NCBI GenBank assembly: GCA_934692625.1
Contig: CAKUUC010000004.1
Span: forward strand, 1-64,000
DNA length: 64,000 nucleotides
Reading direction: 5' to 3'
Source of the DNA: an uncultured Candidatus Melainabacteria bacterium
GTDB taxonomy: Bacteria; Cyanobacteriota; Vampirovibrionia; Gastranaerophilales; Gastranaerophilaceae
Shown piece by piece: positions 42,224 to 50,969 of this stretch. A program made the translations under genes and the position numbers. The notes below the pieces were generated by a model. That model did not search any database. It was not told the origin of the DNA and was given only the letters and a program-made list of their open reading frames with translations. The first letter of the stretch is position 1; each line of letters starts with the position of its first letter.

Positions 42224-42937
42224 TTATTCATCCCACCAACTTCTTGGTTTAAATAGAATTTCCCAATAACCTTTTTGATTGTTTTTGGGATTTATGTTTC
42301 TGTGTGCCCAATCCCAACAGCCGTTTTGATTTTGTGAATGAGTTACTGTTGGATTGCAGAGTCCATAATACCCAGGGTTTTGTGGAATGTTGTAATTAAA
42401 AGAATTGTATACGAAAATATCGTGTCCCAATCTGTTAGGACCTTTTTTAGGACCGTTTGTATCAAACATCATTGTCATACCGCCACTTGCATTTTGAAAT
42501 GGAGATATCAAAACTCCTGATGGCAATATGTAAAAATAGTCATTTGAGTAATATGGAATTCTCATGTCATTCATTTTTTCGCCAAACATATCGTTTCCTT
42601 TTCCAAAATAAGCCATACGAGAAATTGGGCTTATTTGGGTAAATTGTTTGAGCCAAACACTATTAACAAGTGCAACTCTTTCTGCCATTGGAGTTGCATC
42701 AGAAGGCCTATAATTATATATTCTATAGTCATTCAAGGTATCTACACCAAGTTCCAAACAGGTCTTTTTGACTGCTTGCTGAATAATACTATCCGCAACT
42801 TCAAATTGTGCTTTGAGTACTTGAACTTGATAGTTTCTTATCAAACTGGGCAAGGTTATTGCTGCAATTACACCGACAACTCCGAGTGTAATCAAGACTT
42901 CAGCCAGTGTAAATGCAAATTTTTTATTATGCTTCAT
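42224..42937 (-). CDS. Prepilin-like protein with divergent regulator (module 3)
   Basis: 237 residues. Prepilin signal KKFAFTLAEVLITLGVVGVIAAITLPSLI, with Ala at -1 and Glu at +5. Shares with the module 1 protein the loop MMFDTNGPKKGPNRLGHDIFVY and the C-terminal YWEILFKPRSWWDE. Has Cys residues near the C-terminus (GLCNPTVTHSQNQNGCWDW), probably a disulfide loop as in many pilins. GAGG six bases before the ATG. Pilin-like subunit; filament and function unknown. Confidence 0.87.
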   Translation of the reverse strand: MKHNKKFAFTLAEVLITLGVVGVIAAITLPSLIRNYQVQVLKAQFEVADSIIQQAVKKTCLELGVDTLNDYRIYNYRPSDATPMAERVALVNSVWLKQFTQISPISRMAYFGKGNDMFGEKMNDMRIPYYSNDYFYILPSGVLISPFQNASGGMTMMFDTNGPKKGPNRLGHDIFVYNSFNYNIPQNPGYYGLCNPTVTHSQNQNGCWDWAHRNINPKNNQKGYWEILFKPRSWWDE

Positions 42938-42947
42938 TTGTTGCCTC

Positions 42948-43024
42948 TACTGATAAAACTTTTATAATTATCACCTATACTGCTAATTTTGTCAATATAA
43001 TGGTAAAATTCATCATAATTAGCA
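42948..43024. promoter_or_regulatory. Operator-like repeats between prepilin and XRE gene (module 3)
   Basis: TACTGATAA (42948-42956) and TACTGCTAA (42978-42986) are direct repeats offset by 30 bp. TGATAA/TTATCA (42951-42973) and TGCTAAT/ATTAGCA (42981-43024) are inverted pairs. Less clear than the other two modules. Confidence 0.4.
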
Positions 43025-43079
43025 ATATTTTAGTATTTTACAAATGCAAATTAATAATAGAATAAGTCTGAGGAATGTT

Positions 43080-43391
43080 ATGAATACTAAAGAACTTTTG
43101 GGCTTAAAGGTTAAAGAATTTAGAAAACAGCGCAAAATAACGCAAGAAAAACTGGCTGAGATTGTTGGTGTTGATAATGGTTATATAAGTAAACTTGAGG
43201 TTGGACAAAACTTTCCGTCAATTAGTACTTTAGAAAAAATAGCTCAAGCTTTAGATGTTGAACTTTATGAGTTTTTTCAATATACAAATATTAAATCTTC
43301 TGATTTTAAAGAAGACTTAATTAAAATTTATGATAAATTGAGCAAGGAAAAACAATTTACGTTGTACCGAGTTGCCAAAGCAATGGAGTAA
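43080..43391 (+). CDS. XRE-family helix-turn-helix regulator (module 3)
   Basis: 103 residues from the ATG at 43080, chosen because GAGGA lies five bases before it; the upstream ATG at 43044 has none. HTH: LGLKVKEFRKQRKITQEKLAEIVGVDNGYISKLEVGQNFPSISTLEKIAQALDVELYEFF, then about 35 more residues (KEDLIKIYDKLSKEKQFTLYRVAKAME), probably for dimerisation. Resembles the XRE protein at 62901 in layout. Likely regulates the divergent prepilin gene and itself. Confidence 0.87.
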   Translation: MNTKELLGLKVKEFRKQRKITQEKLAEIVGVDNGYISKLEVGQNFPSISTLEKIAQALDVELYEFFQYTNIKSSDFKEDLIKIYDKLSKEKQFTLYRVAKAME

Positions 43392-43430
43392 ATCTTAGAC
43401 TTCTTCTTAGTATATTTACAACTCCCAGCA

Positions 43431-43459
43431 GGTTCGTTGGTTCGCTTTGTAAGAATCTG
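43431..43459 (-). repeat. 29-base repeat, copy D2
   Basis: Inverted copy of 23473-23501 with one mismatch in 29. It lies in the 405-base gap 43392-43796, in which no gene is seen. Confidence 0.75.
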
Positions 43460-43598
43460 GTATAAACTTCATTCAATACCACACATAAAAACAGACTCTG
43501 AATCACCGAGTAGGAACAGAAAATTACGTTTCGACTTCATCTCAACTTATTTTCTAGTCAGTTCAGAGTGACTTTTGGGTTGGTAGACCAAAGCTTTA

Positions 43599-43702
43599 GT
43601 CATTCTGAAAAGATTAAAAATCAAGCAATTTCTAATTGCGTAGATTTTATCTTATTCAGAATCTGGTAAATTAACGTCGTTGGAGTGGTAACACCAACCT
43701 AC
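43599..43702 (+). repeat. Composite palindromic repeat (A3 plus inverted GTAGGTTGG hairpin C3)
   Basis: GTCATTCTGAAAAGATT opens and TTATTCAGAATCTGG closes the first palindrome (43599-43666), with GATTAAAAATC/GATTTTATC inside. Directly after it GTTGGAGTGGTAACACCAAC plus CTAC (43679-43702) is the inverse of the GTAGGTYGG hairpin found at 3954 and 32457. Confidence 0.7.
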
Positions 43703-43796
43703 TTTTCTAATAATATTAATTTTATGTAACAAACCAGATGCTATTAAGCACTTTTTTTATTAAATCTTTTTTAAATATTATAAGGGGATATTTAAA

Positions 43797-44987
43797 ATGG
43801 TTAATATTGGAAAAATTACGGCAAACATTGCTCAAAAATGGACTAAAAACGGGTACAGACTTCTTTCTAAGGGAAATATTAAATTTGATTCACTACCCAA
43901 AAATTTAATTCCGGAAGGAACTTCATCTCTTGAAAAAGTTGAAATCGCCACAAATTTTGGGGGTGGATTGTCTAAGGTTTATTCTTTTCGTAATAGTGAA
44001 AATAAATTGTTGAAAAAAGTCATAATTAAACAACAAGAAGGGCAGAAAACGTCAAAAATTATTCGAAAATATGAATATGCAAAAAATGTGCGTTTTACTG
44101 ATACAAAATTCTTATCTGATGGGGAAATTACCAAGGGAACAAAAGAAGCCTTTACGCCACAAGCAACAGGCATCTCAAGAATGAAGTTGCAATATAAACA
44201 AAATTCTGACGGTTCAAGATTTGAAACTCAAATCTATGAAAATTTGGCTCCGAAATGGGCGACTGTTGAAAACAACCCACTTAAAACAACGGCAACAAGA
44301 TTAAAAGACGGAAAACTTATAAATAAAACAATTGACGGAAATCCTGAAATAATTTCCAAAGTAAAAGATGATCCTTATTTATATATAAGGAATTATGACA
44401 ATGAAGATTTTGTTTTATCTGCCGCTAAGTATGCAGAACAAAGGCAAGATGTTGTGGGAATGAGAGGGAAAGTAAGATTAAAAAAACTAAAAAAATATGC
44501 AGGTTATTATCTGGATTCAACTAAAGATGTGACGATTGACCCTAATTGGCTGAAAGGAGATCTTATAGATGCAATAAATCATGAATTTCGTCATAAGTGG
44601 CAACATAAAATAATTTCAAATTATAAGAAAAGTTTTTTCAATTTTTTCAGAAATAACAAAATAGTTTTAACTGATGAGGAAAAAACATTAGCGCCTAAAC
44701 TGTTGAAAGCAAATATGTCGCGTTGTCTTCCGGAAAAAAACTATACGAAATACTATAATAATTTTCTGGAAAAAGATGCAAGACTTGCCGGAGAAAAAGC
44801 CAAGGAGGAATTCGATAAGTACTCAGACCAACTGGCTCATGTTTTAGATATTCCTACTAAAATGACTTTTAGTCATACTAGTCAAAATGATTTAATTGCT
44901 CAGTTTATAGCAAAAGGAATTGAATCTAAGCAAGTAAAAGTTATCAAAATTGATGATTTATTTAAAGTTGCAAAGGATAAATCTTAG
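43797..44987 (+). CDS. Putative zinc metalloprotease-like protein (HExxH)
   Basis: 396 residues, no signal peptide. The first half (about 1-235) is an unrecognised, probably beta-rich region. From about 250, LIDAINHEFRHKWQHKII contains an HExxH zinc motif (H-E-F-R-H). A possible third ligand is the Glu of NNFLEKDARLAGEKAKEEF about 65 residues later, a gluzincin-like layout. Aggregate evidence suggests a peptidase, possibly an effector-type one given its place beside a giant GNAT-containing protein, but neither substrate nor secretion route can be seen. AAGGGG lies before the ATG. Confidence 0.6.
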   Translation: MVNIGKITANIAQKWTKNGYRLLSKGNIKFDSLPKNLIPEGTSSLEKVEIATNFGGGLSKVYSFRNSENKLLKKVIIKQQEGQKTSKIIRKYEYAKNVRFTDTKFLSDGEITKGTKEAFTPQATGISRMKLQYKQNSDGSRFETQIYENLAPKWATVENNPLKTTATRLKDGKLINKTIDGNPEIISKVKDDPYLYIRNYDNEDFVLSAAKYAEQRQDVVGMRGKVRLKKLKKYAGYYLDSTKDVTIDPNWLKGDLIDAINHEFRHKWQHKIISNYKKSFFNFFRNNKIVLTDEEKTLAPKLLKANMSRCLPEKNYTKYYNNFLEKDARLAGEKAKEEFDKYSDQLAHVLDIPTKMTFSHTSQNDLIAQFIAKGIESKQVKVIKIDDLFKVAKDKS

Positions 44988-45095
44988 ACAATCTGAAATG
45001 AATATAATTAACTATTCTTAATTTAAGATGTTTGAAATTTGTATGAAAAGTCTTTAACTCTGATACCGCAATCAAGGCTTGGAATAAGTCAAGTT

Positions 45096-48000
45096 CTATA
45101 TGTAAACATACATCATTTTATCTTCCACACCGTTATTGATTTGGTTTTGGACTTTTCCGCCGACTGAGTCGCAATAAGTCATTTCAGATACTGAACCTAA
45201 AACTTTGATTGCATCTGCATGTTGAGGGTGTAATCTCGATTTATCAATGTTGTTATAGTTAGGTCCTATCATAATTTGTGCATCACTTCTGCCAACTTCT
45301 TTACAAACCTGTTTGCCGAATTTTATCAATTCATCGGTGACAAGCGGGTTTGAGCCGAGTTTGCCGTTTGCTTCAAAACTGTCAATTACGAAGGTTAATT
45401 TTCCGTCAATCATTGCAAAGAAACAAAGTGAATTTCCGTATGAGTTACCGAATTTGTCAACCAATTCCACCCCTCTGTTATAACTGTTCAAAAGGTGCAT
45501 CGGGGCTGAATATCCTGCATAAGCACTATTCACACTGTTGCAGCAGCTTACATGGTTTCCAAAGAAAATGTTTCTTCCGATATCGTTGTCATCAGTTAAT
45601 CTGAAGTGGATATCATTGACCGTTCTTGAGGCTTTAACCTGTTCGATACGGGTTGCAATACCGTTCAAGTGGTCTGTAAATCCTGTGATACCTTCGATTT
45701 CGTCAGGTGTTAATTCAGCATTTTCTGTTGCTGATTTCCAGTAATCGTTTTTCTCAATGTAATTTTTTACAATTCCGACAAATCTTTCAAGTTGATCATC
45801 CTGCAACGGTTCTCTGTCTTTAAATATATTATTATTCCACAAAGTATAACCGAATTCGGATAAATGTTGTTTCAATTTTTCGGTTTCATTAGGATTGATT
45901 TTATCAAACAATTCATCTTGGAAAATATTTATCAAATTGTTTCTGATATTTTCGTATTCGGTTTTCGGGTCAGATTCAACCGTGAAATCTTCGCTTTTCA
46001 ATTCAGGGTCAAAACTGTTCCATTTATCAAAGTCAATGCCTTGTGCTTCCATTTGTTTTTTAGTTTCAAGGTTTGCTTCGATTTGTTTTAATAGACCGTT
46101 TGAGGCATATTTTTCGTACAAAGACGAACCTTCTTCAGGCATTTTCATACGAATTTCCGTTAGCGGTCTGCCCGGATTAGTTTGTTTCAATTCAATCAAA
46201 CGTTTAAAGTTTGTGTTAAATCCTGAACCTGTCGCAAACAATTTGTCAAAATATTTTGCATCGTAATGGATTTCTCTCAACAAATTACTGTCAGGAGTAA
46301 TCCCGAGATTTGTGTACATTGTATTAGTGATTGAGTTGTTGAAAGCTAAATCATCATTCGGAATATTTACATAAGCCATTACGACTTTTTTCAAACCATT
46401 TAGTGGTTTTGGGAAAAGTTCTGGAGTAGTGTATTTTTCAGGATTTGCTTCCATATCCGCTCTTTTAATCTTAAATTCATCAATATATTTAATCTTTTTA
46501 TCTAGCGGGATTTTCGGGTTAGTCAGCATTTGTTGAGCGTAACCGTCCATTTTTGCCATCTGTTCGTCAATCGGTTCAGGGAAATTCACCTGTTTATTTA
46601 ATTTTTCCTTCATTAAATAACCGTGAACCTTTTGGGCGTAATTTGTAGGAACATTAATCCCTTCCATAAATTTTCTTACCTGATTGTCATAATCATCATC
46701 ACTTGCGAAGGTTTCATTTGCAAATTTAATTTGTTCCTGACTCATACTTGGTGATTTAATCATATCAACAAGTCCTTGCAAACTTGCCTCACTGACTTTG
46801 TTTGCTAGTCCGCCGATTACACGCAAACGTTTAACCTTCAATTCAGGAGAAGGAAGTAGGGCAAGTTTTTCGTTCAAATTGTTGATGAAGGCTTCGGAAC
46901 AATTATTGGTAATGTTATTACAAAGTTGAATAAAACTGATAAATCCGTCAATCTTTTGTGTTAGAACATTATCAATAACATCTTGACCGAAAACTTTACT
47001 TGCCTTGTCAATATTGGTTCTGTTTTGGTTCAATTTCTCAATGATGTAGGCATCATCATGTGCCAAATCTCTGAGGGTTTTAATGTCTGCAAGGTAAGTT
47101 AACAGGGTATCGTAGGTTTCTTGTTGAAATTTGGAATTTGATGTACATACTTGCAAAAGCTTTGATATACCTTTATCTTCAATTCCCATATTGTGAAGCA
47201 GGCTTACTTTTTCGTAGGCATCAGGCAGAAATTTGCGACAGTTAAGGTTGCAGGAATTTAATACTTCGCTGATATTCTCTTTTTCGATACCGAGAGCAAG
47301 CAGGTCTTTTATGTGTCCAAACATTTCATAATTAAAGGCTTTTTGCTCATCATTTTGACAACCTTCCGGAGTTTCCGAATGGCAAGTGTACATCAAAGAG
47401 CTTATTTGTCTTGGGCTAAAACCCTCATCTTGAAGAGATAAAGCCATTTTGTACAATCTGTCTTTAAATTCGCCTCTATCTTTGCAAAAACGAATCAATT
47501 CATCGGGCAATTCTCTTGCGATACAATCTTTCAATCTTTTGTAGGCAATTTCATCATCACCCGCATAAATTAATGCTTGTGTCGGAATTTTGACACCCAA
47601 ATTAAACAACTCAATACATTTGTCAACTTTGTCTTGGTTAATGACACCGTTTTGTTCGCATTCGTCAACAATCCGACTTATGTTTTGAATATCAATACCT
47701 TTATTGTTCATCAAATCTTTTGCCAATTCGTAGCGAAGAGGGCTGAATTTTTGACTATGATTTATGTAAGGTTTGCAGTTATGTATCAAATTTAAAACAT
47801 CTCTACCGTCTTTACCGGCTTCCAACAATTCCATAATTGCATTGTATGTATCAGAGTTAAATTCGGTTTCTTCACCATACCTTATTTTGTCTTTGCAAAG
47901 TTCGACTAACTCTTGAACGCCATCTTCACTGAAGCCTGAATCTTGCTCATATTTTGTGAACGGATAGTTTCCTTCTTTAATACGTTTGTAAGCATTCATC

Positions 48001-50330
48001 AAATCTTCTGACGGAGTAAATTTTGGTACATCATAGACATAAGACTTGTCGCTACTTTCCGTACAAACCGTGCTTATTGGACATTTAAGTTCTTTGAATT
48101 TATTGAATAATCTGACATCAAAAGTTTTGTTGCCATAGTTGTCTGTTTTGAAAAAATCTGTAATATACGGTTTTGAGTATCCGCCGAAATAATTTTTACT
48201 TTTTCCCCAATAGTAAGAATCCGCAAGTTGATTGTAGATAGCATTATTAAAGTATTCTCTACCGTTTATTGCTTCTTTTGCAGCATCTACAGCGGTTACA
48301 TTTATTCTATTTCCACTTTTTGCAATATCTAATAAGGTGTTGAACACTTCTTCATTAAATCTGATAGAGGTGGGTTTTTGATAGTCTGATAATGCTGAAG
48401 TGTTTTTCAATTTGCACGCTTCAATGATATCAATAATATTGCTTAGCGGTTGGTTTGGAAGTTCTGCATGTAATTGTTCCAATTTAGACAATAATTCAGG
48501 ATTAAATCTGTAGCCGGAATATTCGTCTTTTTGCTCTTTGCAGGCTTCAATTATTTTTGGTAAATCCATTACTTTTTCACCGAAAAACGGGTTTAATGCT
48601 AATTCTTTAGCTGCATTAAAGGCTGCTTGGTCAAATTTTGTAACCATTACGGCTTTTCGTTTTGAATTTAATCCCAATTCTTTGTAGCAACACGCTTTGA
48701 ATAATTCGGGTTCAAGTTTTTCTTTAGTTTCATAAGACAAATTGGGGAAGATGTCGCTACTTGTTACGATTTTTCCGTATGTAACATAAGCACTTAAATC
48801 AACCCCTCTGCTTTTCAGCATGTTCGCACCGTAGGCAGTGTAAATGACGTGCTTGCGATAATCATCTGTTTCTATGTTATCTTTAACTTTTTCATAGGTG
48901 TCTGCATCAAAAGATTCAAAACCTTTTTCATCTTCAATTACTGCACTTCTTACAAGATAGCTGATATCAGAAATATCTTTCAGATTATAGATTGCATTTT
49001 TGACACAGGTTTTAGCCTCTTCATCAAGAACTTGACCTGTTTTTGTACTTAAAATACAACTTTTTGCAATATCACATGTTGAAGTTTTAGCACCAGCAGC
49101 CAGCAAAGTTTTTTCAAAATCTAAAACTTCACGGGAGTGATGTTTTTCTCCGTCACGAGAGCGTAGTTCCGCTGCTTGTAATAAATCATCCCACCTGTTT
49201 GTGGGTGTATTAAGTCGAACAAAATCTTTTAAGTAAGGTAATAAATCTGTCCTTACTTGATTTTCGTCGTTAGAATTTTCATCTTTTAAGCTGGTAAGAA
49301 TATTGCTTATTTGATATGAAGAAAGCCCGTCAGCAGGGAATACTTCTCTATTGTAGCCATAATCCTTTTCTAATTGTAAAATGTACTTGCAACAGTTGTA
49401 AATATCGTCATCAAAAGGTTTTATTTTAGAACGTCCAAAAACACTTGTTTGAGAGCATTGTTTCAAAACAAAATTAATTTTTGCTTCATCAAGCCCCATT
49501 TCCTGCAATTCTTCTCTTGCGTGTTGACATTTTTGTTCGTTCTCGGCTTTTATACGTTCGGCTTCTGAAATTTCAGGTTCTTCAACATTTTCCGCTTCTT
49601 CGGTTTGTATTGCTTGAACCTCTTCTGTCGGAGCTTCAGCCTGATTTACTTGTTGGTTTTCAACGAGCGGACGTTCCATAAAATATGCTCCTGCACCGTT
49701 TTCATAGTAATTTTCAAGAGTTTCTTTTATTGAAAAACCTAGACTTTGGTACATTCTGACAAGATTTCTGTTTGTGTTATCAACATGCAAAGATAGCGTT
49801 TGCACATTGTTTTCTTTCGCATAATCAAGAATTTTCTTCCAAGAATATTTTATCGCCTGATAACCTTTGCGAGTGTTTCTGTATTCGGATTTTAGCCCGA
49901 TTGAATCAATGTATAAATCACCGTCTTTAATCGGTTCAAGTTGATAATAACCTAAAAGTTCGTCATTATCGCCTTTTACCGCATAAGTCGATAGTTGATT
50001 TCGCTCTACAATTCTTTTAAATTCGTCATAATTTTCGTAAGGGTCGGTTTCGGCAAATGCTTGTTTGTCGATTTCATAAATTTGTTGCATTAACTCTTCA
50101 GAGTCGTTTGCTCGTTCTGACGATATTTGGAGTGGTTGAGCATTCGGAGCAAATTGTCTATACACATTCGGTGCTACATAAACTTCCGTAACCTCTTCAT
50201 TTGTTTGTTCGTTCGGATTTGTTACGGTTTGTTGGGTTTGAGTTTGTGCTGTTGCGGGTGCTGTTACCCAAACTCCGCCGTTATTTGGTAAATAGACGGG
50301 TCTTTTGCTATTATTTGGATAAATAGGCAT
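45096..50330 (-). CDS. Giant GNAT plus helical-repeat protein, 1744 residues
   Basis: By far the largest gene here. After a Pro/Thr/Gln-rich start (about 1-65) comes a GNAT acetyltransferase domain (about 70-220: YIDSIGLKSEYRNTRKGYQAIKYSWKKIL, then LHVDNTNRNLVRMYQSLGF). A Glu-rich linker leads into about 1,100 residues of helical repeats, with a unit near F-x3-Y-x5-L-x3-G-x4-I-x2-I-L-x2-C, clearest around 850-1110. The C-terminal 160 residues form another globular domain with a CC pair (FGNHVSCCNSVNSAYAGY). No signal peptide. I do not know the family. It could acetylate partners bound by the repeats. Monocistronic. Confidence 0.7.
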   Translation of the reverse strand: MPIYPNNSKRPVYLPNNGGVWVTAPATAQTQTQQTVTNPNEQTNEEVTEVYVAPNVYRQFAPNAQPLQISSERANDSEELMQQIYEIDKQAFAETDPYENYDEFKRIVERNQLSTYAVKGDNDELLGYYQLEPIKDGDLYIDSIGLKSEYRNTRKGYQAIKYSWKKILDYAKENNVQTLSLHVDNTNRNLVRMYQSLGFSIKETLENYYENGAGAYFMERPLVENQQVNQAEAPTEEVQAIQTEEAENVEEPEISEAERIKAENEQKCQHAREELQEMGLDEAKINFVLKQCSQTSVFGRSKIKPFDDDIYNCCKYILQLEKDYGYNREVFPADGLSSYQISNILTSLKDENSNDENQVRTDLLPYLKDFVRLNTPTNRWDDLLQAAELRSRDGEKHHSREVLDFEKTLLAAGAKTSTCDIAKSCILSTKTGQVLDEEAKTCVKNAIYNLKDISDISYLVRSAVIEDEKGFESFDADTYEKVKDNIETDDYRKHVIYTAYGANMLKSRGVDLSAYVTYGKIVTSSDIFPNLSYETKEKLEPELFKACCYKELGLNSKRKAVMVTKFDQAAFNAAKELALNPFFGEKVMDLPKIIEACKEQKDEYSGYRFNPELLSKLEQLHAELPNQPLSNIIDIIEACKLKNTSALSDYQKPTSIRFNEEVFNTLLDIAKSGNRINVTAVDAAKEAINGREYFNNAIYNQLADSYYWGKSKNYFGGYSKPYITDFFKTDNYGNKTFDVRLFNKFKELKCPISTVCTESSDKSYVYDVPKFTPSEDLMNAYKRIKEGNYPFTKYEQDSGFSEDGVQELVELCKDKIRYGEETEFNSDTYNAIMELLEAGKDGRDVLNLIHNCKPYINHSQKFSPLRYELAKDLMNNKGIDIQNISRIVDECEQNGVINQDKVDKCIELFNLGVKIPTQALIYAGDDEIAYKRLKDCIARELPDELIRFCKDRGEFKDRLYKMALSLQDEGFSPRQISSLMYTCHSETPEGCQNDEQKAFNYEMFGHIKDLLALGIEKENISEVLNSCNLNCRKFLPDAYEKVSLLHNMGIEDKGISKLLQVCTSNSKFQQETYDTLLTYLADIKTLRDLAHDDAYIIEKLNQNRTNIDKASKVFGQDVIDNVLTQKIDGFISFIQLCNNITNNCSEAFINNLNEKLALLPSPELKVKRLRVIGGLANKVSEASLQGLVDMIKSPSMSQEQIKFANETFASDDDYDNQVRKFMEGINVPTNYAQKVHGYLMKEKLNKQVNFPEPIDEQMAKMDGYAQQMLTNPKIPLDKKIKYIDEFKIKRADMEANPEKYTTPELFPKPLNGLKKVVMAYVNIPNDDLAFNNSITNTMYTNLGITPDSNLLREIHYDAKYFDKLFATGSGFNTNFKRLIELKQTNPGRPLTEIRMKMPEEGSSLYEKYASNGLLKQIEANLETKKQMEAQGIDFDKWNSFDPELKSEDFTVESDPKTEYENIRNNLINIFQDELFDKINPNETEKLKQHLSEFGYTLWNNNIFKDREPLQDDQLERFVGIVKNYIEKNDYWKSATENAELTPDEIEGITGFTDHLNGIATRIEQVKASRTVNDIHFRLTDDNDIGRNIFFGNHVSCCNSVNSAYAGYSAPMHLLNSYNRGVELVDKFGNSYGNSLCFFAMIDGKLTFVIDSFEANGKLGSNPLVTDELIKFGKQVCKEVGRSDAQIMIGPNYNNIDKSRLHPQHADAIKVLGSVSEMTYCDSVGGKVQNQINNGVEDKMMYVYI

Positions 50331-50442
50331 AATTTATTTCTCCTACTACTAAACACTTTATGTATTTATAAACAAATAAATTTCTGGGTTTTTGCCATTT
50401 TATTAAAGGATATTACAAAATGTTAATTTTTGATGTTTGAAT

Positions 50443-50448
50443 TATAAT
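50443..50448 (+). promoter_or_regulatory. -10 element, six bases before ATG of 50455 gene
   Basis: TATAAT, ATTTGT, ATG with no Shine-Dalgarno: leaderless spacing. Confidence 0.5.
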
Positions 50449-50454
50449 ATTTGT

Positions 50455-50880
50455 ATGAAAAGATTTTTTGGATTACTAGCGATTTTAATATTAGGTTTTG
50501 CTGGAGTGAAATGTTTTGCCGACCAATTCGTACCGGAATTTGACAAAATGCAAATCGTACGTTGTGATTATGAGCAAACAATCTACAATCAAGATGACAG
50601 TGTAGTTTCAACTAGCAGACAGCATAGACTTTTCAGAATTGATGATGCTTATAAAAAAATCTATAACCAAAGAGAACCTATTGACTATATTATAAATTTT
50701 GATGAGTCCAAAATTGAATACAATTCTCAGTCAATGAATGATGATTATATTTCACGAGAACACTCTGTAATTGACCGCAAAGAGGGAACATTCACATCAG
50801 AAGCGCAAATTATGTATGATAATGATGCTTTTGGTAATCGTCATTCAAAATCTGTCGGAACTTGCCAAATTTTGCAATAA
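50455..50880 (+). CDS. Small exported protein, 141 residues
   Basis: Signal peptide MKRFFGLLAILILGFAGVKCFA, probably cleaved after A22. The mature part (DQFVPEFDKMQIVRCDYEQTIYNQDDSVVSTSRQHRLFRID...) looks beta-rich and ends with GTCQILQ; two Cys in the mature region could pair. No family recognised. ATG 50455 is preferred to an in-frame TTG at 50437 because the TATAAT at 50443-50448 lies between them and the signal peptide starts cleanly at the ATG. Confidence 0.7.
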   Translation: MKRFFGLLAILILGFAGVKCFADQFVPEFDKMQIVRCDYEQTIYNQDDSVVSTSRQHRLFRIDDAYKKIYNQREPIDYIINFDESKIEYNSQSMNDDYISREHSVIDRKEGTFTSEAQIMYDNDAFGNRHSKSVGTCQILQ

Positions 50881-50900
50881 AAAGTTTATAAATTCGTTAC

Positions 50901-50937
50901 ATTTGCTAAAAATTTGTCAATTATTTGCTAAAAATTT
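50901..50937. promoter_or_regulatory. 15-bp direct repeats, 22 bp apart, upstream of 50970 gene
   Basis: ATTTGCTAAAAATTT occurs at 50901-50915 and 50923-50937. The 22-bp period places both on the same DNA face. A TATATA lies about 16 bases beyond, so the repeats sit where an activator would cover the -35. No candidate binder is identified. Confidence 0.5.
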
Positions 50938-50969
50938 CCTTTATTAATATATAGGGGAAAAGAATTGTC

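Noticed and set aside
45350..46266. Several plus-strand ORFs inside the giant gene
   Set aside because: They are antisense shadows of a 1744-codon frame with consistent protein-like composition.
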